A DNA stretch of 64,000 bases from an uncultured Maricaulis sp. (GCF_947259345.1 NZ_CAMYLS010000029.1:1-64000); one strand, 5' to 3'; numbered from the stretch's first letter, positions 24,738 to 34,398 are shown. Program-made: numbers and translations. Notes: a model not told the origin generated them from the sequence alone.

Positions 24738-26828
24738 TCAGCGTCCTTCACGCCACCAGCCCAGACCCAGCATGGCCGCGATCAGCAACACCATGAGCAG
24801 GCCGGGCAGAAGCGGTATACGGGTCGAGGCCCGAACGACATAGCGTTCATTGCGCTGCAGACCGAGCCAGGAGCGCCCGGCCTGATCGGCGGACGCCCGG
24901 GTCCGGCGCAGGCCTGGCAGATTGGCATTGGGACCGTCGCCAATGGCAAAGAGACCACCACCCGTGACATCGACGAAAGGATCGAGCACATCCGCATTGG
25001 GACGCAGATCGGCGTATTCCAGCGGATTGATCGGACCCAGGGCGGCCACTGTCGTCAGATCGCCGGAGCGCAGGCGCACAAGGCCGGAACCGCTGGCCGG
25101 GACACGGGCGGCGAAATGGCCCGGCTCGCCTTCGGTCTCGGTCATGGTGACCACATCCTGCCGGCCATCGGGCCAGGTCAGTTGCAAGGGCGGTGGCGTA
25201 TCGGACAGGGTGACCCGGTCGACCTGGAGTTCGCCATCGGTGGCAAAGGCGGTGAGGCGTTCCTCGTCGAGCTCCGGTTCGCGCATCAGCCAGTGGGCGA
25301 CGCGGCGGAACATCTCCGCATAGGGGCCGCCGCCTTCAAAACCGCGCGACCAGAGCCAGGTCTGATCCGACATCACGATCGCCGCGCGCCCCTGGCCCGA
25401 GCGCTGCACCACGAGGAGCGGGTCGCCATCCGGCGTCTCCAACAGGGTCTCTCCACCCAGGGCCGTGCCGTGGATATGGCGCAGCCAGCGACCCCATTGC
25501 GGGCTCTCCCCGCCACCGGCCAGACCGGCCGTGACCGGATGGCGAAGACCGGTATCGGTCGGCTCCGGTGTGAAGGGCGCATCGGTGATATAGCCGGTCG
25601 GGCGCACCGGCAGGACAGCAGCCAACGGCGTGCGATAGAGGCTCGGCGGCCCGGCAAAGGGCGGACCGGCGGTGACCAGCAGCGCGCCGCCATTCTCCAC
25701 ATAGCGCGAGATATAGTCGAAATAGAGCGGCGGCATGATGTTGCGACGGCGATAGCGGTCGAAGATCACCAGGTCGAATTCGCTCAGGCGCTCGACGAAG
25801 AGTTCCTGCACCGGGAAGCCGATCAGGGCCAGCTCGTCGACCGGAGTCGAGTCACGACGGTCCGGCGGCCTCAGAATGGTGAAATGGACCAGATCCACGG
25901 ACGGATCGGATTTCAAAAGGTCACGCCAGGCGCGCGCGCCATTATGCGGCTCGCCGGTGACCAGCAGAACACGCAGGCGATCGCGCACGCCGGACACGGA
26001 AACGGCGGCGCGGTTATTGATCAGGGAGAGTTCCTGCGGGCCGGCCTCGACCTCGGCCTCGATCACATTCTGTCCGCGGCGTTCAACCGGGACTTCGACC
26101 CGGGTCGAGCGACCGATCGGGATGGGATAAACCTGCGGGTCGCCGCCCTCAAAGCGGAACGCGACCGAGGCGGTGCCCTGCACGGCGTCATCCTCGACGC
26201 GGATCACGAAGGCCACGGTCTGGCCGACAATGCCGTAGCGCGGCGCTTCCTCGATCACCAGGCGGCGATCCCCGGCAGAACGGTCGCCGGTCATCACATG
26301 GTGGATCGGCGCATCGACATTCAGCGCATCCGTGTCGATCGGGGCGTCATGGATCTGCCCGTCAGTGACCAGGACAACACCGGCCAGCCGGTCCGGCGGC
26401 GCCGAGGCCAGGGCGGCATTGACCCCGTCAAACAGCATGGTGCCGTCAGCCGTTTCACCAGCCTCGACCTCGATCAGGTCGAGCATCGGGTCATTCTCGG
26501 CTTCCTGGCGCAGGGCTTCGGCCATTTCCTCGGACGCTTCGCGGCGCCCGCCGACGGTCATCGAGGCGGAGGTATCGGTGACCAGCACGGCCACATCGGG
26601 CAGCGGGTCGCGTTCCTCTTCCACCAGGGAGGGATTGGCCAGGACGAGGGCGATCATCAACACGCCCAGGGAGCGCCAGATCCAACCTGACATTTTCTGC
26701 AGGCCGCCGATCGCAATCGCCAACAGGGCGATTCCGGCCAGACCGCCAATCACCGACCAGGGCAGGAGCGGGGCAAAATCAAGCGCCGAGACCGTCGCGC
26801 CGAGGGGCAGGCTCTGGGAGACGGTCAT
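24738..26828 (-). CDS. Membrane VWA/glutamine amidotransferase-like protein of MoxR operon
   Basis: A 696-residue protein with two N-terminal TM helices (about 24-42 and 50-65) and one C-terminal TM (IPLLPGLLMVLLIAAMLGLGW). A von Willebrand A-like region starts with VLVTDTSASM (D85, S87, S89), the MIDAS DxSxS metal motif. A later part (YVENGGALLVTAGPPFAG, VMSDQTWLWSRGFEGGGP) has the character of class I glutamine-amidotransferase-like folds found in this family. It is the last gene of a MoxR-DUF58-DUF4159-VWA operon and overlaps the DUF4159 gene by 4 nt. A chaperone or envelope-assembly role with the MoxR ATPase is inferred from the family. Confidence 0.75.
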   Translation of the reverse strand: MTVSQSLPLGATVSALDFAPLLPWSVIGGLAGIALLAIAIGGLQKMSGWIWRSLGVLMIALVLANPSLVEEERDPLPDVAVLVTDTSASMTVGGRREASEEMAEALRQEAENDPMLDLIEVEAGETADGTMLFDGVNAALASAPPDRLAGVVLVTDGQIHDAPIDTDALNVDAPIHHVMTGDRSAGDRRLVIEEAPRYGIVGQTVAFVIRVEDDAVQGTASVAFRFEGGDPQVYPIPIGRSTRVEVPVERRGQNVIEAEVEAGPQELSLINNRAAVSVSGVRDRLRVLLVTGEPHNGARAWRDLLKSDPSVDLVHFTILRPPDRRDSTPVDELALIGFPVQELFVERLSEFDLVIFDRYRRRNIMPPLYFDYISRYVENGGALLVTAGPPFAGPPSLYRTPLAAVLPVRPTGYITDAPFTPEPTDTGLRHPVTAGLAGGGESPQWGRWLRHIHGTALGGETLLETPDGDPLLVVQRSGQGRAAIVMSDQTWLWSRGFEGGGPYAEMFRRVAHWLMREPELDEERLTAFATDGELQVDRVTLSDTPPPLQLTWPDGRQDVVTMTETEGEPGHFAARVPASGSGLVRLRSGDLTTVAALGPINPLEYADLRPNADVLDPFVDVTGGGLFAIGDGPNANLPGLRRTRASADQAGRSWLGLQRNERYVVRASTRIPLLPGLLMVLLIAAMLGLGWWREGR

Positions 26829-29578
26829 TGGCCGAGCCTTTCCAGGATATCGGGCACATGGACCTGATCCGCCTTGTAGTTTCCGGTCAGCGCATACATG
26901 GCGATATTGACGCCGAAGCGGATCGCCAGCTCACGCTGGCGTGCGCCGCCTTCAATGGGTGCGGCTGCACCGCCGCCAGCGCCGCGTGCCCAGGCCGTGG
27001 CCCAGTCATGCGAACCAATGATCACGCCGGAGGTGCCGTCACGGGAGGCGCCATCGGGATTGGCCTCGACCCAAACCGGCGAGCCGGTGAACCGGCCGGG
27101 GAATTCCTGTAGCAGGTAGAAGGCGCGCGTCAGGACATGGTCGGTCGGGATTTGTGACAGGGCCGGGACATCGATGCTGTCGAGCACATTGACCAGGCCG
27201 GGATGCGGGGCGCCCGCGCGCAGCATGGCGATATCGGCGTCCTGCGTGTCAAAGACGATCAGCCCGCCGGCAGCCAGGTAATTGGCGACGCGGCGCGAGG
27301 CTTCCGGGCTCAGCGGGCCGGCATCCCGGGTGACGGGCCAGTAGAGCATCGGGAAGAAGATCAGCTCATCCGTGTTCACATTCACGGCCAGGGGCGGTTC
27401 CGGTTCCATGGCGCTGCGCCGGAATATCTCCTGCGACAGACCGGTCAGACCGTCCTCGCTGCGCGTATCGATCGCGTTGTCGCCGGTGGTGACATAGCCA
27501 AAGCGCAAGGTCAGCGCGGCCTGCAGCATCTCGTCGCTCAGCTCGACCCGCTCCGGCGTTGTGTCCTGCGCCTGGACTGGCGGTGCTGCGGCCAGCGGCA
27601 GAAGGCCAAGCGCGAGCAGGGCCGCCGCGGTCGCGGCGCCGAACCGTGCGGGCAGGCGACCGGCGAGCCCCAGTGCGATCAAGACGTCCAGGGCGAGCAT
27701 GACGAGGGCCGCCGCCAGCAGCCAGGCGTCGAAATGCTGGGCGCGGGGACCGTCGAGGCTGGCGAAACGAGCGCCGGGAAGGTCGCGGGGCAGGGGCTCC
27801 ATGCGGGTATCTGTTCCGATGACATTGAGGGCTGAGGCTGCCGAGCCAAGCCGGTATAGACCGGGAGGGGCGACCGGAGAAACGATTGTGGTGTCGAAGG
27901 CGGCAGCGGGAACCGGACGTGCGCTCACCGGTGCCGAGACCAGCTGGCCGCGGGCGTCAAGTGCCTGGTCGAGCACCCAGGCGCCATTGCCGGGCACGGC
28001 AGCATTGCCACCCTGCGACAGGCCCATCAGGCGCTGCAGCATGCGGGGGAAGAGGCCGGACAGTGGCAGGTCGGACCAGTCCGGACTGGCCGTGACATGG
28101 AAGAGGACAATCCAGCCGCGGGCGCGGCGTTCGGCGGTGACCAGCGGCGTGCCGTCTTCGAGACGGGCCCAGACCCGGTCCGGCGTGGCGCTGCCCGGCT
28201 GAGCCAGGACCTGACGGTCAATGGTGGCGGAATTGTCGGCGGGCAAGCCGGCAAAGGGTGAGGTATCCGGGAAACTGGCGATGCGTTGCGGTTCATCCCA
28301 GTTCAGCGATCCGCCGAAAAGGCGTCCGCCTTCGCGCAGGATGACCGGCAGGAGATCATCGCCCTGGGCGGCCAGGCGCGGGCCGGCAAAACGGATCAGC
28401 ACGCCGCCCTCATTGACGAAGTCGACAATGCGTTGATCGTCGGAGCGGGCGCTGTCTGTCATCACCAGCACCGAGACATCCTCGGCCAGCAGGGCATCGA
28501 GATCGCCATCGATCAGCTGGGCATGCGGACCAAGCGCGCTGCGCACATAGTGGAGATCGGAGAGGAGGGGCTGCCCTTCATCGCTTTCCAGCGTGATCAG
28601 TCCGACCCGCGGGCGCTGCCATTGATCACCCAGCAGGCGGATCGAGGCGGCCGAGCTGCTGCCATTCAGGCGCAGGCTGGCTATGCGATTGCGCAAATCG
28701 AGCGGCAGGCTGATATCGGCACTAGCCACCCCTTCACCGGCGGCAAATTGCAGATCGGTACGGGCGATGGCGCGGCCATCACTGCCAAGAGCGGTCACGG
28801 CGACGGTGCGCGGGAAATCGCCGCCAGCGCGCAGGACAGAGACGGTCAGCCCATCAGCCGCCGGTTCCGGCGCAGCGAGACCCAGCGGGGCTCGCCCGGC
28901 ATCGGGTTCGATCACGGTGAGATCACCCAGCGCATCCAGGGCGCGCGAGAGCTCGGCCGCATCGCGGCTGTCGACACCATCACTCAGCCAGGTCACGGCC
29001 ATGGGCGCACTCAGCGCGCCTTCAGCGCGTGCAGCATTGAGGCGTTCGGCCGTGGCCCCGCGATCGGCGGGCCAGGGCTGGGGTTCGGCGGTTTCCAGCT
29101 GGCGGCGGGCACTGTCGGCATTGCCGGGACGCAGGGCGGGCATGGCCTGTCCGGTCGGGGCCGTGGTGATCAGGGTCACCGGTCGACCTTCGCGCTCGGC
29201 CTCGTTGATCAGGCGCTCGGCTTCCTGCCGCATGTCATTCCAGGCGGCGGCGCTGGCCCAGCCGCTGTCCATGACGATCAGGGCCGGACGGGTCTCTTCC
29301 TCGACGCTGGGCGGCGTCCAGACCGGACGCGCCAGGGCGATAATGACCAGGGCGGCGATCAGGAGGCGGAAAAGGATCAGCCACCAGGGCGCATGCTGCG
29401 GGGTCTCGGCATCATCCGGCGCGCCGAGCAGCAGGCGCAGCGGCGGAAAGATGGCGCGTTTGGGCGCTGGCGGCGTGGCGCGCAGGAGCAGCCACAGGAG
29501 TGGCAGGGTCAAAAGACCGGCCAGCGCCAGCGGGGCGCCGAAGGAGAGGGGGCCGAGAGCAAACATCAGGTCAGACAT
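26825..29578 (-). CDS. DUF4159 membrane protein with BatA-type N-terminus
   Basis: A 917-residue protein. The N-terminus has two TM helices with the BatA/aerotolerance pattern (LSFGAPLALAGLLTLPLLWLLLRATPP, ending in RLLLG). A large VWA-like extracytoplasmic region follows with VMDSGWASAAAWNDM. Further helices lie near residues 625-680 (WLLAAALVMLALDVLIALG and a second in FGAATAAALLALGLLPLAA). The C-terminal ~240 residues are a DUF4159 domain (LTLRFGYVTTGDN, FPMLYWPVT, NYLAAGGLIVFDTQ). It overlaps the DUF58 gene by 8 nt and the VWA gene by 4 nt. Function is unknown; it probably forms a membrane complex with its operon partners. Confidence 0.82.
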   Translation of the reverse strand: MSDLMFALGPLSFGAPLALAGLLTLPLLWLLLRATPPAPKRAIFPPLRLLLGAPDDAETPQHAPWWLILFRLLIAALVIIALARPVWTPPSVEEETRPALIVMDSGWASAAAWNDMRQEAERLINEAEREGRPVTLITTAPTGQAMPALRPGNADSARRQLETAEPQPWPADRGATAERLNAARAEGALSAPMAVTWLSDGVDSRDAAELSRALDALGDLTVIEPDAGRAPLGLAAPEPAADGLTVSVLRAGGDFPRTVAVTALGSDGRAIARTDLQFAAGEGVASADISLPLDLRNRIASLRLNGSSSAASIRLLGDQWQRPRVGLITLESDEGQPLLSDLHYVRSALGPHAQLIDGDLDALLAEDVSVLVMTDSARSDDQRIVDFVNEGGVLIRFAGPRLAAQGDDLLPVILREGGRLFGGSLNWDEPQRIASFPDTSPFAGLPADNSATIDRQVLAQPGSATPDRVWARLEDGTPLVTAERRARGWIVLFHVTASPDWSDLPLSGLFPRMLQRLMGLSQGGNAAVPGNGAWVLDQALDARGQLVSAPVSARPVPAAAFDTTIVSPVAPPGLYRLGSAASALNVIGTDTRMEPLPRDLPGARFASLDGPRAQHFDAWLLAAALVMLALDVLIALGLAGRLPARFGAATAAALLALGLLPLAAAPPVQAQDTTPERVELSDEMLQAALTLRFGYVTTGDNAIDTRSEDGLTGLSQEIFRRSAMEPEPPLAVNVNTDELIFFPMLYWPVTRDAGPLSPEASRRVANYLAAGGLIVFDTQDADIAMLRAGAPHPGLVNVLDSIDVPALSQIPTDHVLTRAFYLLQEFPGRFTGSPVWVEANPDGASRDGTSGVIIGSHDWATAWARGAGGGAAAPIEGGARQRELAIRFGVNIAMYALTGNYKADQVHVPDILERLGQ

Positions 29579-30467
29579 CCCTCGCGAGGGCGCGGAACAG
29601 GGCGAGTACGGCGCTGGTCGCCGGACGATCAGTGCGGTGGGTCACCAGCGTCCAGCCGTATTGACGGGCCAGGTCGGCGAGGCGTTCGCCATGTTCGGCC
29701 CAGCGTTTGCGGTAGGCCGAGCGGGCTTCCTCGGCACGTCCGAAGAGAAGGCTTTCACCGCCACCCGGGTGTTCAAACCGCGTGCGGCCTGCGTAAGGGA
29801 AATCCTCTTCCGCCGGATCAACGACGCGCAGGAGGACGCCATGCGCCTCCATGGCCGCAAAGCGCGACAGGCGCGAGGCCCAGGTCTCGATCGGGTCGAG
29901 GAAATCGCTGGCCAGCACGACACGGCCAAAGCGGGAAATATTGGGCGCTTCGACCGCCGAGGCATCACCGGGACCCAGCGCCAGGCGGCGCGAGGCGCGC
30001 TCCAGGCCGAGGGCACCGGTACGGGCAATGGCGGACTCACCGAGTACACTGACGCGTTCACCGCCTTGGGTCAGCAGGGCCGCAACCGCGATCTGGCAGA
30101 CAGCCGCGCGGTCAATCTTTGCGCCATGATTGCGGCTCGAGGCATAGCGCATGGAGGCCGAGCCATCGCGCCACAGCCAGACCGTGCTGGCCGCTTCCCA
30201 TTCATTCTGACGCACGAAGAGCTGGTCGGAACGGGCTGACTGGCGCCAGTCAATCGCCTGACGTCCATCCTCGGGGCGGTGATGCCGATATTGCCAGAAT
30301 GTCTCGCCAATGCCGGAGCGGCGCCGTCCGTGCACACCCTGGGCGACGGTCGCGGCAATGCGATCCGCTTCGGCCAGCAGGGCGGGCAGGCTGGCGGCCG
30401 CGTCTTCGCCTGCATGGCGGAGCGCGACGACCCTTGCCTCATCCTGGCGATTGGCGCCCTGGCTCAT
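29571..30467 (-). CDS. DUF58 domain protein
   Basis: A 298-residue protein, cytosolic by its lack of helices. The DUF58 signature is clear: RSGIGETFWQYRHHRPEDGRQAIDWRQSARSD followed by VWLWRDGSASM, a degenerate VWA MIDAS-like strand. It lies 2 nt after the MoxR ATPase gene and overlaps the DUF4159 gene, the standard gene order of this operon type. DUF58 proteins are thought to be client or adaptor partners of MoxR AAA+ ATPases. Unlike longer DUF58 proteins it lacks N-terminal TM segments. Confidence 0.87.
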   Translation of the reverse strand: MSQGANRQDEARVVALRHAGEDAAASLPALLAEADRIAATVAQGVHGRRRSGIGETFWQYRHHRPEDGRQAIDWRQSARSDQLFVRQNEWEAASTVWLWRDGSASMRYASSRNHGAKIDRAAVCQIAVAALLTQGGERVSVLGESAIARTGALGLERASRRLALGPGDASAVEAPNISRFGRVVLASDFLDPIETWASRLSRFAAMEAHGVLLRVVDPAEEDFPYAGRTRFEHPGGGESLLFGRAEEARSAYRKRWAEHGERLADLARQYGWTLVTHRTDRPATSAVLALFRALARDV

Positions 30468-30469
30468 GA

Positions 30470-31468
30470 TCAGGCGGCCCGGTCGGCCAGCGATTTGATC
30501 AGGCCTTCCAGCGTGTGACCGTCAGCGCGGGCCGCGAAGGAGAGCGCCATGCGGTGTTTCAGCACTGGCTCGGCCAGCGCCGCAACGTCTTCGGTCGACG
30601 GGGCGAGGCGGCCTTGCAGGAGCGCGCGGGCGCGGCAGGCGAGCATCAGGGCTTGTCCGGCGCGTGGCCCCGGACCCCAAGAGACGCCCTCCCGCACTTC
30701 CGGCACATCGGAATCTTCCGGGCGGGCCAGGCGCAACAGGTCGAGAATGGATTCCAGCACCCGCTCGCCGACGGGCAGGCGACGGACCAAGGCCTGGAGT
30801 TTGAGAATCTCCTCGGCGTCCAGCACCGAGACCGATTCGGCCGTATCGGCACCGGTCGTCGCCAGCAGGACGGCGCGCTCGGCCTCGCGGGACGGGTAGG
30901 GCACGTCGACGCGCAGCAGGAAGCGGTCAAGCTGGGCTTCGGGCAGCGGATAGGTGCCTTCCTGCTCGATCGGGTTCTGGGTCGCGAGAACGTGGAAGGG
31001 CTTTGGCAGGTCGTGACGCTCGCCGGCGACGGTGACATGGCCTTCCTGCATGGCTTGCAGCAGGGCGGCCTGGGTGCGCGGGCTGGCGCGGTTGATCTCG
31101 TCAGCCATCAGCAGGCGACAGAAGATCGGGCCGGGCAGGAAGCGGAAATGACGCTTTCCGTCATCGCCTTCCTCGAGCATTTCCGAGCCGAGGATATCGG
31201 CCGGCATCAGATCCGGCGTAAACTGGATACGCTTGGTGTCGATCCCGGTCGCGACCGCAATCGTTTCCACCAGGCGGGTCTTGGCCAGGCCGGGCGCGCC
31301 AACGAGCAGGGTATGCCCGCCGGACAGCATCGCGGTGAGGCAGAGCTCGACTTCGTTTTCCAGGCCGTAAATCACGCGACCGATGGATTCCTTGACCGCC
31401 TTGAGGCGATCCGTCGCGGCGTCGGCTTCAGCAATCAGCTCTGCACCGGGTTCATTCATCTCGGTCAT
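30470..31468 (-). CDS. MoxR family AAA+ ATPase
   Basis: The product has 332 residues from the ATG at 31468 (AGGA just upstream). A frame extension to 31567 would cross the promoter of the divergent gene and is rejected. Walker A is GAPGLAKTRLVE, Walker B LLMADEINRASPRTQ, and sensor 1 lies in VLATQNPIEQEGTYPLPEAQLDRF. MoxR ATPases act as chaperones that activate or assemble VWA-containing partners; here those are the DUF58, DUF4159 and VWA proteins encoded downstream. This is the first gene of the operon. Its 81-nt 5' spacer is shared with the divergent DUF1285 gene. Confidence 0.93.
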   Translation of the reverse strand: MTEMNEPGAELIAEADAATDRLKAVKESIGRVIYGLENEVELCLTAMLSGGHTLLVGAPGLAKTRLVETIAVATGIDTKRIQFTPDLMPADILGSEMLEEGDDGKRHFRFLPGPIFCRLLMADEINRASPRTQAALLQAMQEGHVTVAGERHDLPKPFHVLATQNPIEQEGTYPLPEAQLDRFLLRVDVPYPSREAERAVLLATTGADTAESVSVLDAEEILKLQALVRRLPVGERVLESILDLLRLARPEDSDVPEVREGVSWGPGPRAGQALMLACRARALLQGRLAPSTEDVAALAEPVLKHRMALSFAARADGHTLEGLIKSLADRAA

Positions 31469-31549
31469 CGTCCTACATTCCTTTCCGATACAGACCCGAT
31501 ATAGGCCAGTTGGCGCGACGCAGCATGGCGTTGCGCAGATAAGGTGTCC

Positions 31550-32134
31550 ATGCCCTCGAACGCGCAATCCCGTGATCCAATGCAGTCACTGCTCAAGGCA
31601 GCTCGCGAAGCCGGAACCGGCCTGCCGCCGGTCGAGCGCTGGCATCCCGAATATTGCGGGGAGATGGACCTCGTCATCAAGCGGGACGGGTCATGGTGGC
31701 ATGAAGGTGTGCGCATCACGCGGGACCGTCTTATACGGCTGTTTGCCACAATCTTGCGGAAAGATGACGACGGCATTCATTATCTCGTGACGCCGGTTGA
31801 GAAAATCGGCATCGAGGTGGAGGTCGCGCCCTTCCTGGCGGTGCGAGTCGACGCGGTTGGCGAAGGCCGCGAGCAGTCGCTGATTTTTACTACCAATATG
31901 GATGAATTGACCGAAGCAGGACCTGACCATCCGATCTCGGTATCGATTGACCCGGTAACCGGTGAGCCGACACCGCTGGTACATGTTCGCGGCAAACTGG
32001 AAGCGCTGATGACACGGCCGGTCTTTTACGAGTTGGCGGAGCGCGCCGTCGAGCATGACGGCAAGACCGGTGTGTGGAGCGGCGGCGTTTTCTACCCGCT
32101 CGGTGATGATGATGGCGACGACGGCGATGCGTGA
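31550..32134 (+). CDS. DUF1285 family protein
   Basis: The product has 194 residues from the ATG at 31550; a GTG two codons earlier is possible. The family pattern is seen in PPVERWHPEYCGEMDLVIKRDGSWWHEGVRITRDRLIRLFATILRKDDDG, which I recognise as DUF1285, and in the downstream strand FLAVRVDAVGEG. Structures of this family show two beta domains; the function is unknown. It starts an apparent operon DUF1285-NUDIX-DUF6111-cca, in which each gene overlaps or nearly abuts the next. The conserved linkage to a CoA/nucleotide pyrophosphatase and the CCA enzyme is suggestive, but no mechanism is known. Confidence 0.82.
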   Translation: MPSNAQSRDPMQSLLKAAREAGTGLPPVERWHPEYCGEMDLVIKRDGSWWHEGVRITRDRLIRLFATILRKDDDGIHYLVTPVEKIGIEVEVAPFLAVRVDAVGEGREQSLIFTTNMDELTEAGPDHPISVSIDPVTGEPTPLVHVRGKLEALMTRPVFYELAERAVEHDGKTGVWSGGVFYPLGDDDGDDGDA

Positions 32135-32756
32135 GGCCGAGACGCTGGTCGCCCATTTGCGCGACCGGCTCGACCCGATCGATGCCCCGCCCGAGCGGCC
32201 GCGCTTCGGTGATGCCGATCTCAATGGTGACGCGCCCGTTCCGCCGGAACTCGCCGATGTGGAAATTCGCGATGCGGCTGTGATTGCGCCGCTCATCCTG
32301 CATGACGGCCCGCCGCGTCTGCTATTGACCGAGCGAGCCTCGCATCTGCCGCGCCATGCCGGCCAGATCAGCTTTCCCGGCGGCCGGATCGATGCCGGCG
32401 GCGAGACCGCAGCCCAGGCGGCGGTGCGCGAGCTGGAGGAAGAGGTCGGGATTGGCGGGCATCATGTCGAGCTGATCGGTCGCTTCGACAGCTATGCCAC
32501 GGTGACCGGCTATCACGTCACGCCCTTTGTCGGCGTGATCAAACCAGGCTTTACCTTGCGTCCGGACCCGGGCGAGGTCGCGGATGTCTTCGAGACACCC
32601 TTTGACTTCCTCATGGATCCGGCCAATCACCAACGCCACTCGCGTGAATGGCAGGGCCATGTCCGACACTATTATGCGATGCCCTGGGAGGGGCGTTATA
32701 TCTGGGGGGCGACAGCGGGCATGCTGAAATCCCTGCACGACAGGCTATATGGTTGA
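32127..32756 (+). CDS. NUDIX hydrolase, CoA pyrophosphatase type
   Basis: The product has 209 residues from the ATG at 32127, overlapping the DUF1285 stop; an ATG at 32106 is a possible alternative. The NUDIX box is complete: GGRIDAGGETAAQAAVRELEEEVG. The preceding LPRHAGQISFPGG matches the UPF0035 signature of CoA pyrophosphatases (NudL type), which cleave CoA or acyl-CoA to 4'-phosphopantetheine and adenosine 3',5'-bisphosphate. It is the second gene of a four-gene operon and ends 3 nt before the DUF6111 gene. Confidence 0.87.
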   Translation: MREAETLVAHLRDRLDPIDAPPERPRFGDADLNGDAPVPPELADVEIRDAAVIAPLILHDGPPRLLLTERASHLPRHAGQISFPGGRIDAGGETAAQAAVRELEEEVGIGGHHVELIGRFDSYATVTGYHVTPFVGVIKPGFTLRPDPGEVADVFETPFDFLMDPANHQRHSREWQGHVRHYYAMPWEGRYIWGATAGMLKSLHDRLYG

Positions 32757-32759
32757 ATC

Positions 32760-33083
32760 ATGATCCGCATCACGCTCATTGAAATTGCCTCCTTCCTGCT
32801 GCCCTTCGCCTTGTTCATGATCTGGCAGCGGCTCTCCTCGGGCAGACCGGACGCCGGTCGCCTGCCAACTTTGCGCCTGGCTGCGGCCGGTGCCGGCCTG
32901 GCCGTGATCATGATGCTGGTGCTCGTCGTCTTCGACGCCAGCCGTGCCGGTCATGCCGGCGAGCGTTATGTCCCGCCGCAGAACATCGATGGCCGGATCG
33001 TGCCGGGCCATTTCGTGCCGGCCGAGGAAGACGAGACGGCAGGCGATATCGAGCCGACGCCCGGAGATGACGACCCGCAATGA
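32760..33083 (+). CDS. DUF6111 family small membrane protein
   Basis: A 107-residue protein with two TM helices (ITLIEIASFLLPFALFMIW and AAAGAGLAVIMMLVLVVF). A conserved exposed tail, ERYVPPQNIDGRIVPGHF, and an acidic C-terminus follow. The RYVPP-x-x-x-DGRIVPG motif is characteristic of the alphaproteobacterial DUF6111 family. Function is unknown. It sits between the NUDIX gene (3 nt) and cca (4-nt overlap), so it is tightly embedded in the operon. Confidence 0.78.
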   Translation: MIRITLIEIASFLLPFALFMIWQRLSSGRPDAGRLPTLRLAAAGAGLAVIMMLVLVVFDASRAGHAGERYVPPQNIDGRIVPGHFVPAEEDETAGDIEPTPGDDDPQ

Positions 33084-34321
33084 CGGCCACAAGGCTCGAC
33101 CCGGCTCACCATGACTGGATGAGGGCCGCGCCGACCCGCAAGGTCATGGCGGCCCTCGACGCCGCGGACCTGGGCGAGTCACGCTTTGTCGGCGGATGTG
33201 TGCGCAATGCGCTGCTGGGCGCACCGGTGGCCGATATTGATATCGCCACCCAGCTCGATCCCGACCAGGTCATTGCCGCGGCCCGGGCCGCCGGTCTCAA
33301 ACCGGTCCCGACTGGCAAGGCCCATGGCACGATTACCGTGGTGGCCGATGGCCAACCTTTTGAAGTCACCACATTGCGCCGGGATGTCGCCACCGATGGC
33401 CGCCGCGCCGTGGTCGCCTTCACACTAGACTGGGCCGAGGACGCGCAGCGCCGCGATTTCCGGCTCAATGCACTTTATGCCGATGCTGCGGGTGTCGTGC
33501 ATGACCCGACCGGCGGTCTCGCCGACCTGCCGGATCGGCGCTTTGTGTTCGTCGGCGAGGCGGGTGACCGGATCTGCGAAGACTATCTGCGCATCCTGCG
33601 CCTGTTCCGCTTCGAGGCCTGGTATGGCAGCGGCTCACCGGACGCAAACGCGCTCGAAGCGGTGCGTGCACACGCGCAGGGTCTGCATAAATTATCCGCC
33701 GAGCGAGTGTGGTCCGAACTGAAAAAACTCCTGTCCGCACCTGATCCGCGGGCGGTCCTTAAGGTGATGCGCGATTTCGGCCTACTGGAAATGATGCTCG
33801 GAGTGAACGGATCATTAAGAGTCCTGGGCGGTATCATTGCGCAAGATGTAGACTACGGATTAGCGCCCGATTCGATGCTCAGATTTGCGGCGCTCGCCGA
33901 TGGCGGACCGGAAAGGATCAGGACCATGGCAGCCAAGATGAAAATGTCGAACGCGGAAGCCCGTCGCCTCCAGGGCGCCGTCGACCCCTCGGCCCGGGAC
34001 GACGTGACCGAGGCTTTCTCCGATCTCCAGGCCGCGGAACGTGCGCTGATGAAGCTCGGCGCCCGTGCCTTTGAAGACCAGGTCCGCCTCCAGGCGGCCG
34101 GCGAGGTGGCTCCGCCGCCGCGCGACTGGCAATTGCTCGCCAGATTTGCCCGCGAGTGGCAAGAGCCGGAATTCCCGGTCAAGGGCGGCGATCTCATCCT
34201 TCTGGGCTATGAGCCCGGCCCGATGCTCGGCGACGCGCTGGACGAGCTCAAGGCGCTGTGGATTGCCGACCGGTTCGAACCCACCAAGGACGAGCTGATC
34301 GCCAAGTTGAAGACGCACTAG
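33080..34321 (+). CDS. cca: CCA tRNA nucleotidyltransferase
   Basis: A 413-residue enzyme that adds or repairs the 3' CCA of tRNAs without a template. The class II nucleotidyltransferase head has RFVGGCVRNALLGAPVADIDIAT (GG...DxD catalytic Asp pair). It continues with GKAHGTITVVADGQPFEVTTLRRDV and the basic RRDFRLNALYAD, and the neck has GDRICEDYLRILRLFRFEAWYG. No HD phosphohydrolase domain is seen, so it is the plain bacterial form. The one tRNA in this window already encodes CCA, in which case the role would be repair. It closes the operon before a strong terminator. Confidence 0.92.
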   Translation: MTATRLDPAHHDWMRAAPTRKVMAALDAADLGESRFVGGCVRNALLGAPVADIDIATQLDPDQVIAAARAAGLKPVPTGKAHGTITVVADGQPFEVTTLRRDVATDGRRAVVAFTLDWAEDAQRRDFRLNALYADAAGVVHDPTGGLADLPDRRFVFVGEAGDRICEDYLRILRLFRFEAWYGSGSPDANALEAVRAHAQGLHKLSAERVWSELKKLLSAPDPRAVLKVMRDFGLLEMMLGVNGSLRVLGGIIAQDVDYGLAPDSMLRFAALADGGPERIRTMAAKMKMSNAEARRLQGAVDPSARDDVTEAFSDLQAAERALMKLGARAFEDQVRLQAAGEVAPPPRDWQLLARFAREWQEPEFPVKGGDLILLGYEPGPMLGDALDELKALWIADRFEPTKDELIAKLKTH

Positions 34322-34346
34322 GCCGTCAGCGCCAGCCTTCACAGAT

Positions 34347-34380
34347 AAAAACCCCGGCCTCACTGCCGGGGTTTTTTCTT
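34347..34380. terminator. Strong rho-independent terminator after cca
   Basis: The stem AAAAACCCCGGC / GCCGGGGTTTTT with a 6-nt loop is followed by T-rich sequence. A-runs on the other side let it also end the convergent CPBP gene at 34399, so it is probably bidirectional. Confidence 0.9.
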
Positions 34381-34398
34381 GGCCGGAACTGATCCCTG

